The notes: generated by a model from the letters alone, not told the origin. Numbered from the stretch's first letter, positions 22,202 through 33,699 are shown. The stretch: 64,000 nt of DNA from Triatoma infestans (GCA_011037195.1 JAAEAF010001099.1:124001-188000), one strand, 5' to 3'. Program-made: numbers and translations.

Positions 22202-23296
22202 TTGCTCATAAAACGACTTACACACTATACAGACCGTATCATACCACAGCATCAATTTGGCTTCAGACAACAGCTCTCTACTATTCATCAAATACAAAGA
22301 GTCACAACACACATTGCTAACGCTCTCGAATCCAAACAGATATGTACAGGCATTTTTCTAGATGTTTCACAAGCCTTCGATAAAGTATGGCACCCAGGAT
22401 TGCTTGTCAAACTAAAGACAATTCTACCTTTCACTTATTACCTTTTGCTAAAATCTTATCTCGAGGACAGATTCTTCAGTGTTAGGGTAAAAACAGTTAT
22501 CTCCGACATTCATCCCATTGAGGCTGGAGTCCCGCAGGGGAGTGTTCTGGGGCTATACAATATTTACACATACGACATACCTGAACATCCGAATCTTGTT
22601 ACTGCGACCTATGCGGATGACACAGCACTACTTGTTACCAAAACAGACATAATAACCAACAAATTAATATTGGAGCAGCATTTGATTAACTTGCATAACT
22701 GGAACATCACATGGAAAAGTAAACTCAATATAAACAAAACAAAAACAGTACATTTTACTCTAAAAAAGACGGAAGATATACCTGTGAAATATGATAACGA
22801 ACCATTACCGTTAAGTAACTCGGTAAAATATTTAGGGATGCACTTGGACAAACGACTAACTTGGGCAACACATGTAAAAACTAAAAGACTTGAACTTAAT
22901 TTACGTTTCAAACAGTTATATAGATTACTAAAGACAAAATCCACATTAAACATAAACAACAAACTCCTAATTTACAAGACTCTATTGAAACCAATTTGGA
23001 CATACGGACTTCAGGTTTGGGGAGCGGCTAAACAGACACATTTGAAAAAAATTCAGACATTCCAATCTCGCACACTGCGGACTATACTTTCATCTCCTTT
23101 CTATGTTACAAACGAAACAATACATAAAGACACAAACACTGAAACAGTACAACAAGCAGCACATCGACTGTACACTAAGTATCATGTCAAACTGAACAGT
23201 CATACAAATCTTCTAATCAACAATTTACAAACAACTCTAGTTCCAGGAAGAAGACTAAAACGGAGATGGCCACAGGACTTGTTACATCCACCGTAG
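22202..23296 (+). pseudogene. Partial reverse transcriptase of Jockey-like LINE
   Basis: An uninterrupted 364-codon frame. In its numbering: QFGFR at 18-22, motif A FLDVSQAFDKVWH at 52-64 with catalytic Asp54, GVPQGSVLG at 109-117, and motif C YADD at 137-140 with the two catalytic Asp. After SVLG the usual two residues before LYNIY are missing, a small in-frame deletion near 22549. The thumb and C-terminal region follow to a TAG stop at 23294. The endonuclease and the N-terminal palm are absent because the insertion is truncated; codon 1 lies in the target duplication and is a TTG, so this is not a true start. The family is the Jockey clade by motif style. Confidence 0.9.
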
Positions 23297-23560
23297 ACAA
23301 ACTTCATACTGACTGACAGACCTCACTGAACGACATTATGAACTAGCATAATTACATTCACACCCATACATTCATTTCACTTCACATTTCATTTATTCAC
23401 TCCATAAACAAATCACTCCAACAGGGCCATCATTGGATGGGGTACCTGCACACGTTCTACACGTCAGTACATTATCATACAGACAACAGCATTACAGGCA
23501 AAACACATTTTGTGTTGGTACTGTATTACAATAAATTTAAAAAAAAAAAAAAAAAAAAAA
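22206..23560 (+). mobile_element. 5'-truncated Jockey-like LINE, young insertion
   Basis: The element lies between direct repeats AAACGATCATTGC (22193-22205 and 23559-23571). It carries the 3' part of a reverse transcriptase, a 3' untranslated region with AATAAA at 23530, and a poly(A) of about 22 bases. Target-primed reverse transcription that stopped early explains the truncation. The clean duplication and long A-tail indicate recent arrival. Confidence 0.9.
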
Positions 23561-23589
23561 ACGATCATTGCAGATTATCGGTTTAAAAA

Positions 23590-23750
23590 TTCTGGAACCA
23601 AAACACATCTTCGATGTTTAATCATTAGTGAGTGATTTTCGAGAAAAATTACGATAAACTGAATGAAACTATTCAATAATATTACACTTCCATTTTGAAG
23701 AATTTTGTCGGAAATCTTCGTTCTGTTGAGGTACTTAGAAGAATACTCAA
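23590..23750 (+). mobile_element. Family H internal fragment
   Basis: Weak match to an H module: 'gattttcgagaaaaatta', 'ctattcaata', 'cacttccattttgaagaatt' and 'gtcggaaatcttcgtt'. It forms part of the target invaded by the LINE. Confidence 0.4.
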
Positions 23751-23779
23751 AGTCTAAAATTCTATCTATCTACATAAAT

Positions 23780-24125
23780 TAGACTTGGATAGAGTCACTG
23801 CATCTTCATATAATCCTCAATATAAAAACTTAATTACTAACAGACCGTACAATTTGTATTTATCATTCAACCTCGCTTCAATTTATTCGTGTAATAAGCC
23901 AACTGAGAGTATCTTCCTCAGAGAAAGCAATCATTTACTACAAAGGCAGCAGGTATACCATAAACCTAGAAGAATATTGTAAATTCTGCACCAAAGTTAA
24001 AGATAGCTTGCATCACATCTTTCTTGTATACCCTGTCTATGAAAACTTTAGAATACAATTTTTATTGGATCTTGATACCAAAAGTATGGATCATTGTTTA
24101 TCTTTTGAAAATGTAAACCAAGTAA
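23780..24125 (+). pseudogene. LINE C-terminal relic with zinc-knuckle-like motif
   Basis: The plus strand near 23968-24045 encodes CKFCTKVKDSLHHIFLVYP, a C-x2-C-x7-H spacing followed by a Tyr/Pro where a Cys/Pro is usual. It is frame-shifted from the upstream open frame (23785-23982). This matches the C-terminal end of a LINE polymerase. Confidence 0.5.
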
Positions 24126-24137
24126 AAAAAGTATATT

Positions 24138-25135
24138 ACTTTCTCTTACTCCTAGTAAGAGGAAGTATTGTAATCGTGTCAAATTTTCGATATCGAGTTT
24201 TCACCGGAAATATCCGTTTTGAGGACCCCTGAGTCCAAAAAAGTGGTTTTTAGCAAATGGTCTGTGTGTGTGTGTGTCCGTGTGTGTGTATGTGAACAGC
24301 ATAGCTCAAAAACGAAAAACCGTAGAAGGTTGAAACTTGATATTCCGTTTAGGTATCCCATGACATCTGACGTGGGTCATCTGTCAAAATTCCTCAACCG
24401 AAAGTACCACTTTACTTGTTGTTTTTTTTACTTTTTTGCGATTTTCTCAAAAATGGCTCCGACGATATTCTTCAAACAAGGTATTTCAACTACACATACA
24501 ATGAGCTACAACTTTTATTTGAACGTTTCTCTGGGAAAATTCAATTAAGGGCAGTAATGGTGGAGAGGTGGGGTTAGGTTTTCATCTAAAGTGCTATTTC
24601 AGTTTATTAAACAATTCTATTATCTAAATAATGTTAATTAGAATTAAATATGTTGTTGAAATTCTGAGTTTGAAAAAAATCGGATAACCGGAAGTGCGTT
24701 TACTTTACCACTTTACTAAATGATTTATTCTTGTTTATTCTTGTTCGCAATTTTCTCAAAAATGGCTCCGACGATTTTGTTGAAACTTCGTATATAAACT
24801 AAACATGCAAAGATCTACAACTTTTATTTAAAATATTTCTCTGGGAAAATTCATTTAAGGGCAGGGCAATTTTAGGGGAGAGGTGGGGGTTATGTTTTTC
24901 TCTACAGTTGATTATACAGTTTTATCATCCATACAAAATTAATTAGAAATAAATAGATGGCCAAAATTCCGAATTTTATGAAATTTAGTTAACCAGAAGT
25001 GCGCTTTTACTGAACAGTTTTTTTTTCAGTTTTCGACGAATTTCGTTTTATTTGGTACACAAAAACTATAAAATTTGTCAATTATGATTTTTGAGAACAG
25101 GAGTAAGAGAAAGTTGTGTGAGTGTTTCACACCAG
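24138..25135 (-). mobile_element. Family H reference copy (Helentron/HINE-like)
   Basis: Best example of the family, so described in full. Read on plus it begins ACTTTCTCTTACT plus CCTAGTAAGAGG (a hairpin with stem CTTACT/AGTAAG), then 'aattttcgatatcgagtttt', 'cggaaatatccgttttgagg', a GT microsatellite (24262-24295) and 'aacagcatagctcaaaaacg'. Three diverged modules follow: the 'atggctcc' block recurs about 310 bp later, and a related 'cgacga' block about 265 bp after that. It ends GGAGTAAGAGAAAG, then TTGTGTGAGTGTTTCACACC and AGA. Thus AGTAAGAGAAAGT mirrors the first block as a subterminal inverted repeat. The opposite strand begins TC and has no target duplication. These traits fit non-autonomous Helentrons; the assignment is inference. 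Confidence 0.85.
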
Positions 25136-25832
25136 ATTTTTTTTTTTTTCTTTATAAACATACTGAAAACTAGATCTTTGATATTATCTCAAGTTTAATA
25201 CTTATTATTTAATTAAGCAATGTAAACAAACAGCTGTTATGATAAATGAAGTTGACTGTATTAATTTTGTAGTTCTCGCTTTCCAATTATAGAAGTACTA
25301 AGTGTCAATTTTTTATTTTTTTTTATTTGTGAATATAAATTTATTCTTTTGTCATTTTATTTCTGTCAATTAGGAGTTTATAAAAATGTACCAAACTCTA
25401 TCTGTATGTACTAAATTGTATTCAACAGATAAATAAATAAATAAAATAAAATAAAATAAATAAATAAGAAAACTCAAAGTTGAGCTTCTTACAATTATGG
25501 TTTTTTTGAAATATTTTGTTCAACTGTATCAGATTAGACAATAGGGATAAAAAAACTTCAAACATATTCTATTCATATACCAAATGCTGTCAAATTATTT
25601 TTAACATATTCGATGTGATATGGTATGCTACCTACGAACACTATAAAGGATAAGAATATTCATTATAAAAATTCTTCTGTTCAAAATACCAGGACATTTT
25701 TAAAACAATTAAACTAAAAAAATAAAACAACAATTTCATTGGACTATTTATTATAAATTGTAATGTTTGTTCCAAGACATTAAAACATTTATTTAATATA
25801 AACAACAATAGAAATTATTTAAAAAAAAAAAT
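25136..25832. other. No gene seen; AT-rich DNA
   Basis: A T-tract follows the H element. An AAATAAAATAA-type simple repeat lies near 25430-25465. Confidence 0.5.
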
Positions 25833-25835
25833 CTG

Positions 25836-26108
25836 GTGTGAAACACTCACACGGACTTTCTCTTACTCCTTTTAATACACAATTGTATATAAAATGACAT
25901 ATTTACTTTAAACTTCAACTTTTACACCTTTATTCTAACGTAAATGTAGAGTTATTGGGGGGTGGGGGGAGTTGGGGCAAGTTCCCAACTACCAAACCAG
26001 ACAGGTAGAAAAATAATTACATTGTAGTCCAGAATAAAGTGGCAATAACATTAAACAATCCCATATATTTGAAATTTAACGCCATAAATGCCGTTGAAAT
26101 CAATTTTT
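25836..26108 (+). mobile_element. Short family H variant, TC end
   Basis: It starts TCTGGTGTGAAACACTCACA with the subterminal repeat, then turns into sequence not found in the standard modules, including a G-rich run (25952-25978). A related variant lies at 62469-62710, so this is a reproducible subfamily rather than random junction. Confidence 0.6.
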
Positions 26109-27125
26109 ACTTTCTCTTACTCCATTAGTAAGAGGAAGTATTGTAATCGTGTCAAATTTTCGATATCGAATTTTTACCGGAAATACACGTTTTGATGTCG
26201 CTTGAGTCCAAAAAAGTGGTTTTTAGATGTGTGCGTGTGTGTATGTGTTTGTGAACAGCATAGCTCAAAAAAGTAAAAATCATAGAAAGTTCAAACTTGA
26301 TATTCTGTTTAGATATCACAATGGGATCCGACAGTAGGTCATCTGGCTAAATTTCTCAACCGGAAGTACCACTTTACTGAATAGTTTTTTTCCACTTTCT
26401 TGCGATTTAAAAAAAAAAAAAATGGTTACGACGATTTTCTTCAAACTTGACATATCAATTACACATACAAAGATCTACAACTTTTATTTAAAACATTTCT
26501 CTGGAAAAATTCAGTTAAGGCTATTTTTGGGTGGAGGAAGGGATGTGATTAGGTTTTCCTTTAAAGTGCTATTTCAATTTAATATATATAATTCTGTCAT
26601 CTAAATAATATTAATTACAATTAAATGTGTTGTTGAAATTCCTATATGTTTGAAGAAAATCAGATGACCGAAAAAGTTTTTATTGAAATGTATTTTTTTA
26701 GTTTTCTGATATTTTCTATAAAATGGCTCCAACGATTTTTTTAAAAACTAGGAATGTAAACTACTCATATAAAGAGCTACAACTTTTATTTAAAACATTT
26801 CTCTTGGTAAAGTCATTTAAGTGGGCTTTTGGGGGAGGGTTATGTTTCCCTCTAAAATCCTATCATAGATGATTATACAATTCTACCATCTAAACAAAAT
26901 TAAATAAATTTTAAATAGAAATAAATAGTTTGCTAAAATACCGAGTTTCAAGAAAATTACTAATCCAAAAGTGCGTTGTTTATACTGAACAGTTTTTTCA
27001 GTTTTCGACGAATTTCAAGGAACTCCGAAAGATTTCATTAAATTTGATATACTAACTATAAAATTTGTGAATAAAAGTTTTGAAAACTGGAGTAAGCGAA
27101 AGTTGTGTGAGTGTTTCATACCAGA
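26109..27125 (-). mobile_element. Family H copy
   Basis: Hairpin end CTTACTCCATTAGTAAG, end block, a short GTGTGTG tract, three modules and the TC end 'gtgtgagtgtttcatacc'. It directly abuts the opposite-facing short variant at 25836-26108. Confidence 0.88.
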
Positions 27126-27237
27126 TTTTCTGTTTTTTTTTTTTTGAAAAATGTTTCGAATAAAAGTGCTAGGTATTTATGTCTGTAGATAGTATACGAA
27201 GTTTGAAGAAAATCGAGGAAAATTACGAGAAAAATAA
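27126..27237 (+). mobile_element. Family H module fragment
   Basis: 'aaaatgtttcgaataaaagt', 'gtatacgaagtttgaagaaa' and a short remnant match part of a module in plus orientation. Confidence 0.5.
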
Positions 27238-27727
27238 TCTGGTGTGAAACACACACACAACTTTCTCTTACTCCAGTTTTCAAAATTGTAATTGACAAAT
27301 TTTTAGAGTTTGTGTACCAAATTTGATGAAATTCGTTGAAAATTGAAAAAAAAGTTCAGTAAAAGCGCCATTTAATTCTAATTAATATTTTTTAGATGAC
27401 AGAATTGTACAATAAACTGAAATAGCACATTAGAGGAAAACGTAATCCCACCCCTCCACCAAAAGTGCCCTTAAATGAATTTTCCCGGAGAAATGTTTCA
27501 AATAAAACTTGTAGCTCTTTGTATGTGTAGTTGATATACCAAGTTCAAAGAAAATCGTCGAAGCCATTTCTTGAGAAAATTGTAAAAAACGTAAAAAAAA
27601 CAACTAGTAAAATGGTACTTCCGGTTGAGGAATTTTGACAGATAATGTACTGTCGGGTGATACCAAAACGGAATATCAAGTTTTCAACTTTCTACGGTTT
27701 TTCGTTTTTGAGCTATGCTGTTCACTT

Positions 27728-27767
<40 letters not shown>

Positions 27768-27909
27768 ACACACACACACAGAGACCATTTGCTAAAAACC
27801 ACTTTTTTGAACTCACGGGGACCTCAAAACGGATATTTTCGGCGAAAACTCGATATCGAAAATTTGACACGATTACAATACTTCCTCTTACCAGCAGAAA
27901 GAGAAAGTA
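27238..27909 (+). mobile_element. Family H copy lacking a module
   Basis: Starts TCTGGTGTGAAACACACACA, then one partial module breaks at about 27370 and joins a later one. It has a long CA microsatellite (27732-27780), the end block and a hairpin-like end. The total length of about 670 bp reflects an internal deletion of roughly one module. Confidence 0.85.
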
Positions 27910-27929
27910 AAAAAACATTTAGTAAGCTC

Positions 27930-28275
27930 CCGGCTGAGGCAGTGCTTCGGTTGATGAATTTTTGGCAAAAAAACCTGGTTCAAGTTGGACTGGAACAAAA
28001 CTGGACCAAAATTAGATAGATGCGGTTGTGGTAAACCCTAAATCAGAGTATCGAATTTCACCTTCCTTGTGATTATTTTAATTTTTCAGATATTTTGTTC
28101 ATATACACACTTACGCATACAGACTTATCGTGAAAAAAAAATTTTTAATGCTCAGTGGGAACTCGAAACATGTTTTTTCCCGGAAAGACGCAATTTAAAA
28201 AAAAAAAATTGACATGATTAGCAATAATACTTCCTGTTACTAGCATGTTTACTTCCTGTTACTAGCGGAAGAAAA
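27930..28275 (+). mobile_element. Degenerate family H hairpin-side fragment
   Basis: 'gttgatgaatttttgg', a CA-like tract near 28103, 'ttttttcccggaaagacgca', and two consecutive 'acttcctgttactagc' ends. It follows the previous copy directly. Confidence 0.6.
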
Positions 28276-29535
28276 CAACAAAAATTCTTGTAATTTTTTT
28301 TTTCGTGTTCATTGTAAACAACCATTTGTAAATAAAGCATCTCAGTTTGCAAAGATGTCATTTTTTTTTGGAATAAAGTCCTTTATTTATTTAATTAAAT
28401 TTTAATATTTATTGGTTATACTTCCTAGAATGTTTTATATTATAAACTTTGCTCTTTAAACTCTCAAAGAATGAATGCAATAAATTGTAATAATGACTAG
28501 TATATATATTATTTATTGTTATAATATAAATAAACAATAAAAACATTGTATATTATTTGTTAATTTTTATTTTACTTTTTTTGATTAAAAAAAAAAAAAA
28601 AAAATATATAAAATGTAGATTTAATGTGGATCAATTGTACGGAATTATACGGAACTAGCCGAATGATTGGGATAGCTGTTGCTCGCTCGGGCTAGCTATA
28701 CCATTGGTTGTTCTTTCAGTTGAAGCGCGAATCGAGACGACGATTATTATTAGTTAGCGGTTCGTATACACTGAACTTTATTTGTTCATTTATTTATTCA
28801 TTTATTTATTTTGTCTCCCATTTGTACAAATATAAAAGAATAAATAAATAAATATATACATATATATATATCAATCAAATCAAATGGAACTCGGGCAGTT
28901 CATTTCAATACAGCACCGGTAAAAGTTCTGTTAAATAGGGCTATGACGTCATCATTGCTGCAACTTATTTTATTTCTTTTTGCTACAGGTATTTTTTATG
29001 TTTTTTAATTTTTTTATTTTCTCTTACTTTTTTTTAAAATTTAAATTATGTTTTTAAAGTATTTTATTATTAAAATCCTTTCAATCAGACTATCTTAAGT
29101 ATTTTAATTGTATAAATCCACATTTTTTTTAGACACCCAAATAAAACAAAAAAAAAAAAAAAAAAAATTACCTTTTTTTAGGTGGCAAAATTTTTCAAAC
29201 GTACCCTAACGTGTCACAAAAATTTGGTTACAATTTTTTATAGAATTCTTTTCTTGAATAAAATTTAAATCTTAAAAGAAATTAAATTATTTTTATAATT
29301 ATTTTATTGGCAATAATTTTTGTTAATATATCTATAAATAATTAATTTTTGGAGGAAGGGGATATGTTTGTGATTTTTAATAGCAGTATATATTATTATG
29401 TCAATGATGTAGTTAGAAGCATCATTTAGCAAATCATATTGTTTTGAATACTGAAAGTACACGTGGGTAATTTTCTTGATGTCTTAGCAACATGTGGTTT
29501 TTAATATCTTTGTCAGTTTTTTTTTTATTTATATT
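28276..29535. other. No gene seen; very AT-rich DNA
   Basis: Contains A- and T-runs, TA-rich tracts near 28505 and 28850-28870, and a short TTTA repeat near 28780-28810. No gene is supported. Confidence 0.5.
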
Positions 29536-30650
29536 TCTGGTAAGAGGAAGTATTGCGAGCGTGACAAATTTTTTTGGTATCGAGTCTTCATCGGAAATAC
29601 AAGCTTGAGATCCCTTGAGTTTGAAAAAGTGTTTTTTGTGAGAGTGTATGTTTGTGGGGCTGGGGGATATGCTTATGAACAGTATAGCTCAAAAACAAAA
29701 ACTAGCAGGAAGTTCAAGGTTTATCATTCTGTTTGGGGGTATCATCATTGGAATCCGACCGGAAGTTATCTGATAAAATTCCTCCACTTTTTTTTCAGAA
29801 TGGCAACAACGATTTTCTTGTAATATTAATTTTTTTTAATTTCTTTCTTTTTTTTTTTTTTAATTAATTTAAGGCGCGTCAACATCTATGGTCATTGGAG
29901 CCCGGAACCTTCTCTCAGTGCACTGCCGGTCTCCGGGCAGTGTTCTCTCGTACAGACAACACTGTCCATCACCGAACAGTGAGCTGTAGAGGCTCCTAGG
30001 AAGAAAAAATCTAAGGGCAGCACAGCTGGACTCGAACCAGGGCCATCCTCATAGGAGTCCAGTAAGCTAACCACTTCCCTGCAATATTACGTAATTCATT
30101 ACACACATTACAATTACACGGTTACAATTTTTATTTTGAAACATTCTTCCAGGAAAATTCATTTAAGTGGGAGGATCTTTTGTTGGTGTGAAGGTGATTT
30201 ATGTTTTCCTATAAAGTGCTATATTTTAGTTAATTATACGATTCTTTTATGTAAATCATAGTTGGAATTAAATATGTTACCAAAATTCTGAGTTGAAAAA
30301 AAAATATTGGTTGACCAGAAGTGCGTTATCCCTGAACAGTATTTTTTTTCTCCAGTTTTATACGATTTTATCCATAAAAACACCAATGGACCATTATATT
30401 TTGGTATACTAACGAACAGTAAAGAGACATATCACTTTTGTTATCCCAAAGAAAGTTTAATTAATGGGGTTTTATGGGAGGGATGGGTTATAGGAGGGCT
30501 ATATTTTCTTCAAAAAAAGTGGTTTGGTTGTTATTAAGTTTAAAAATTGTGATTGCATTGATATACGAGTAACATTGAAAACAATTAAGGGAAACCTTTT
30601 GATAAGAATAATTAAGTTTGAAGAATATCGTGCTAGTATTTCACACCAAA
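29536..30650 (-). mobile_element. Degenerate family H copy hosting SINE2
   Basis: 'ggtaagaggaagtattgcga', a TGTG tract, 'gaacagtatagctcaaaaac', module pieces, and the TC end 'tatttcacacca' near 30640. Interrupted by SINE2 between 29829 and 30082. Confidence 0.7.
29829..30082 (-). mobile_element. SINE2 copy, tRNA head at right
   Basis: AATATTA flanks it (29822-29828 and 30083-30089). Read on the minus strand it has a damaged tRNA-like head, then 'agattttttcttcctaggag', 'cagtgttgtctgtacgagag' and 'gtgcactgagagaagg', and finally an A-rich tail. The upstream 190-bp extension of the long SINE2 form is absent. Confidence 0.75.
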
Positions 30651-31202
30651 TTTTTTTTTGGTTTCTAAATTATTTTTAGTCATTAATTTACTTTTGTCTT
30701 TCATTTTATTGCGTACAATTGCACACATAAGTACTCCAATTTGTTATGCGTTGTTTGGAAATTTATTAATAACTAAATATTACGAGTTAATTGAATAATA
30801 ATCATTGCAATTATTATTATAAAAAACATTTCATTCACATTCATTTATTATTATTAACATTACTTATTCTTTACGTTTTTTTGTTTGTGCACATTATGAA
30901 AAGACACACCATCTGTTATATTAATGGTCGGTGTTGCGTTACAAGTTAATTTATAGTTGAAAATGTAACTTCCTCCGAACTTGGCATCAGGAGGAGAAAC
31001 TTCTAGTTGCCTAAAGTTTATACTGAAATTTCAGTAATACATTAAGCACAATAATCGTGTGAATTTATTTTGTTTTGTAAAAAAAAAAAAGATTTTACAT
31101 TATTCAGTCTTTTTGAGTATAAGATTATTTACTTTTTAATTTTTACATTTTTAACCCGCTGTTAGACAAATTTTTGTTTTTGAGATCCTCAATAAGAAAA
31201 TA
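30651..31202. other. No gene seen
   Basis: AT-rich spacer, no supportable feature. Confidence 0.5.
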
Positions 31203-31203
31203 A

Positions 31204-32215
31204 TCTGGTTTGAAACTCATACAACTTATTGTTACAATTCAAATTGATAAAGTTACTTCAAAAGTGAAATTATTACTGAATATATAAGTATTCAATAGGT
31301 TCACATAAATATAGTAGATGGATTTTACGATTCCCAGAAACTCTTGACTGCAGAAACATTTACATAGGTACTTAACATTGACGACTAATTTTCTTCATAC
31401 TTATAATTTTTTCTCAATTTTTAATTGTTTTGATTAATCGATAGACTTAATGAAACACCTTTTTTGGGGAAACTGCGACCTTCCCCAGCTCACCCAGAAC
31501 CTCTTTAAAATCGATCGTTTTTTGGAATTTAATTCTTTCTTTTTCAATTCAACATTTCTGGTCATTGGCGCCGGAGCCATCTCAGTGCACTGCCGGCCTC
31601 AGGACATGGTTCTCTCGCTACAGACAACTCTATCCATCACCGGTCAGTGAGCTGTAGGGGCTCGTAGGAAGAAAAAAATCTAAGGGTAGCATCTAAGGGA
31701 CTCGAATCCGGGACCTCCGCGTGGGAGTCCAACGCGCTAACCACTGAGCTAATCCCTTCCCTTTTAATTCTTATTATTAATATTTATAGAGGATAGAATC
31801 TTATTATATAATAAATTGATAGCACCTTTTAGAGGAAAGCATAACATCCTCTCGCCCAAAACTCTCGTAAATGAATTGTTTCCCGGTAAAATATGTCAAA
31901 TAAAAGTCATAGACCATATATTTAGTGTATATACACATAAAATTTTAAAAATTTGTTTCCAAAAAGCGCAAGAAACTCGAAAATCGATTCATCCATTCAG
32001 TCAGTACCACATAGTACTTCAGGTTGAGGAATTTTGACAGATAACTTCGTATTCGATCCCATCATGATACCACAGAGGGAATATTAAATTGAACTTAGTG
32101 CGTTTTTTTTTGTTTTTGAGATATACATACATACATAAAACACACACACATATACGCAAATTCTGAAAAATCACTTGCTCGGCCTCAGGGAACCTCAAAT
32201 CTAATTATATATCTT
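31204..32215 (+). mobile_element. Family H copy hosting SINE2
   Basis: Starts TCTGGTTTGAAACTCATACA. The modules are recognisable on both sides of the SINE (for example 'aggttgaggaattttgacag' near 32018), followed by a CA tract near 32138-32150 and the beginning of the end block. The hairpin end is lost. Confidence 0.75.
31538..31762 (-). mobile_element. SINE2 copy, short form
   Basis: Perfect 10-bp target duplication TTTAATTCTT (31528-31537 and 31763-31772). On the minus strand: head GGGATTAGCTCAGTGG and B box GGATTCGAGTCC, then the SINE2 body. Starts at the tRNA head without an upstream extension. Confidence 0.88.
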
Positions 32216-32290
32216 TCTTTGGACGTTTCCACGATTCCCGCGGTTATCTTCAACTCCCAAAGACCATGTGAATCACTCTTTCCAGGCCTA

Positions 32291-32727
32291 GTCCGCAAGG
32301 GGTTATACTTGGGGAATAGCGACCTCACGGATTATCACAGCTCAGTACTCCATGCACTTCATGGAACAGTGCACAATACACTTAAACTACATACACTGTA
32401 CACTTCAGAGACAAGCACATACACAGTACACAAACTAGGGTCTCCGTCCCTAGTTAATTGGCGAAAGCCAAGGGAGAAGAAGGGATTAGCTCAGTGGTAG
32501 CGCGCTGGACTAGCAATGCGAAGGTCCCGGGTTCGAATCCAGCGTGCTGCCCTTAGATTTTCTCTTCCTAGGAGCCTCTACAACTCACTGTCCGGTGATG
32601 GCCAGTTGTGCTGTAGCTAGAGAGCTCTGTTTGGAGGCCGGCTGTGCATTGGAGAAGGCTTCGGGGGGCATAGTAGATCTTTCGGGTCGTAGTGCAATTA
32701 TCCCCTACAACAATCTACAATCTACAG
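32291..32727 (+). mobile_element. SINE2 long form with internal tRNA head
   Basis: A 437-bp unit flanked by the perfect 14-bp duplication TCTTTCCAGGCCTA (32277-32290 and 32728-32741). About 190 bp of non-tRNA sequence (GTCCGCAAGGGG ... CACAGCTCAGTACTCCATGC ... CCCTAGTTAATTGGCG) precede a tRNA-like head at 32483-32553 (GGGATTAGCTCAGTGGTAGC; B box GGTTCGAATCC; AGC after T33 suggests an Ala-type ancestor). The SINE2 body and tail ending GATCTTTCGGGTC follow. A second long copy is at 49214-49656. The duplication shows that the whole unit moved as one. Confidence 0.85.
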
Positions 32728-32741
32728 TCTTTCCAGGCCTA

Positions 32742-32925
32742 AGTTTCTTTGTGGACTTCTCCACGCGTCCTTTCTATGTAATTCTGGGACCCTCCTATTT
32801 TTCTTCATCCAGAATGTATTCTTTTTGGCCTACTTTCTTCCCTCATTCTCGTGCTTCTATTTACGTACGATATCTATAACCCTCACACTACGCCTCAAGC
32901 CAGCCAACTTTACTGCATTTTATTC
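32742..32925. other. Unassigned C/T-rich DNA
   Basis: Continues the target sequence into which SINE2 inserted. It has no clear frame but may be part of the LINE relic that follows. Confidence 0.35.
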
Positions 32926-33450
32926 TCTGTAAGTGCGCTCGGTAAGTGCCCACCTCTCTCCCGCCGTACATGTGGATGTATTCCAACATTACCCGAAGTA
33001 TGAATCTCTTCATATCTAAAGAAATATCTTTACACCGGTGGACTCTATTTAAGCAATGAATCGCAGCATTGACCCTGCTTAAAATGTCGTCTTCACAGCT
33101 GCCAATTCTATAGGTAGATTTTTAAAAAATGTAAAGCGACGCTTTACACTTCCCCTTCAGTCCTGATAGATTCATAAGATCAGCCAGATCAATTTATCCT
33201 TAACCATCTTTGGCAATGCTGGCCAAATCTTATTGATAGTAATCTTAGTCATAAGTTTTCTGAAGATCCACAAAAAACCAAGTGGACTTCCTTTGTCTTT
33301 TGCCACCATTAGTCTTCGTTAGCTGGGACACTGCAAAAATATGATCAATGTATGACCTTCCAGAAGTAAATTCTGCCTGCTCCTCGGTCTGCATTGGTTT
33401 CATCATTTCCTACAGACGTCTATTTTGACAATACTACTTTGAAAGCAGAC
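32926..33450 (-). pseudogene. RTE-type LINE reverse transcriptase relic
   Basis: On the minus strand about 33280-33420 encodes EQAEFTSGRSYIDHIFAVSQ followed by STWFFVDLQKTYD, matching motif 2 (QAGFR-GRS-DHIF) and motif A (FVDL-KAYD, with the catalytic Asp) of RTE/BovB-style polymerases. Further along, about 32970-33090 encodes SRVNAAIHCLNRV and KDISLDMKRFILRVML, like the late 'LYG' region. The motif C block is missing, with shifts and stops between the parts, so it is an internally deleted fossil. Confidence 0.65.
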
Positions 33451-33597
33451 ATTACACTAATTCCTCAGTGATTTCCTGGGATCATTTTTGTTTCTTTTTT
33501 AAGACGTAGGTGTAATATAGGACCAAATCCAATCTCTCGGGATATTATCCCGTTCCAAATCACCTGGTTATATTGTGAGCGTCCTAATTATTCGTAA
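33451..33597. other. Unassigned spacer
   Basis: No supportable feature. Confidence 0.4.
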
Positions 33598-33677
33598 AAC
33601 TTAAGTTTCCGTAAAAACTAGATATCGAATACTTGACATGATCGCAATGCTGCTTATTATCAGTAATAAGAGAAAGT
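33598..33677 (+). mobile_element. Family H hairpin-end fragment
   Basis: 'ctagatatcgaatacttgac', 'atgatcgcaatgctgctta' and the hairpin TTATTATCAGTAATAA followed by GAGAAAGTAAAAA. Confidence 0.65.
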
Positions 33678-33699
33678 AAAAATAAAAAAAAACAAACTC

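Noticed and set aside
24138..25135. Classification of family H as a simple TIR MITE
   Set aside because: The inverted repeats are subterminal, one end extends about 25 bp further than the other, and no target duplication is seen.
27635..28019. Two overlapping plus-strand frames of 91 and 124 codons
   Set aside because: They read across the H microsatellite and end block; the run of His/Thr comes from the CA repeat.
32483..32553. Functional tRNA-Ala gene
   Set aside because: The anticodon stem does not pair properly and the sequence lies inside a 437-bp SINE with its own target duplication; the same damaged head recurs at 49419.
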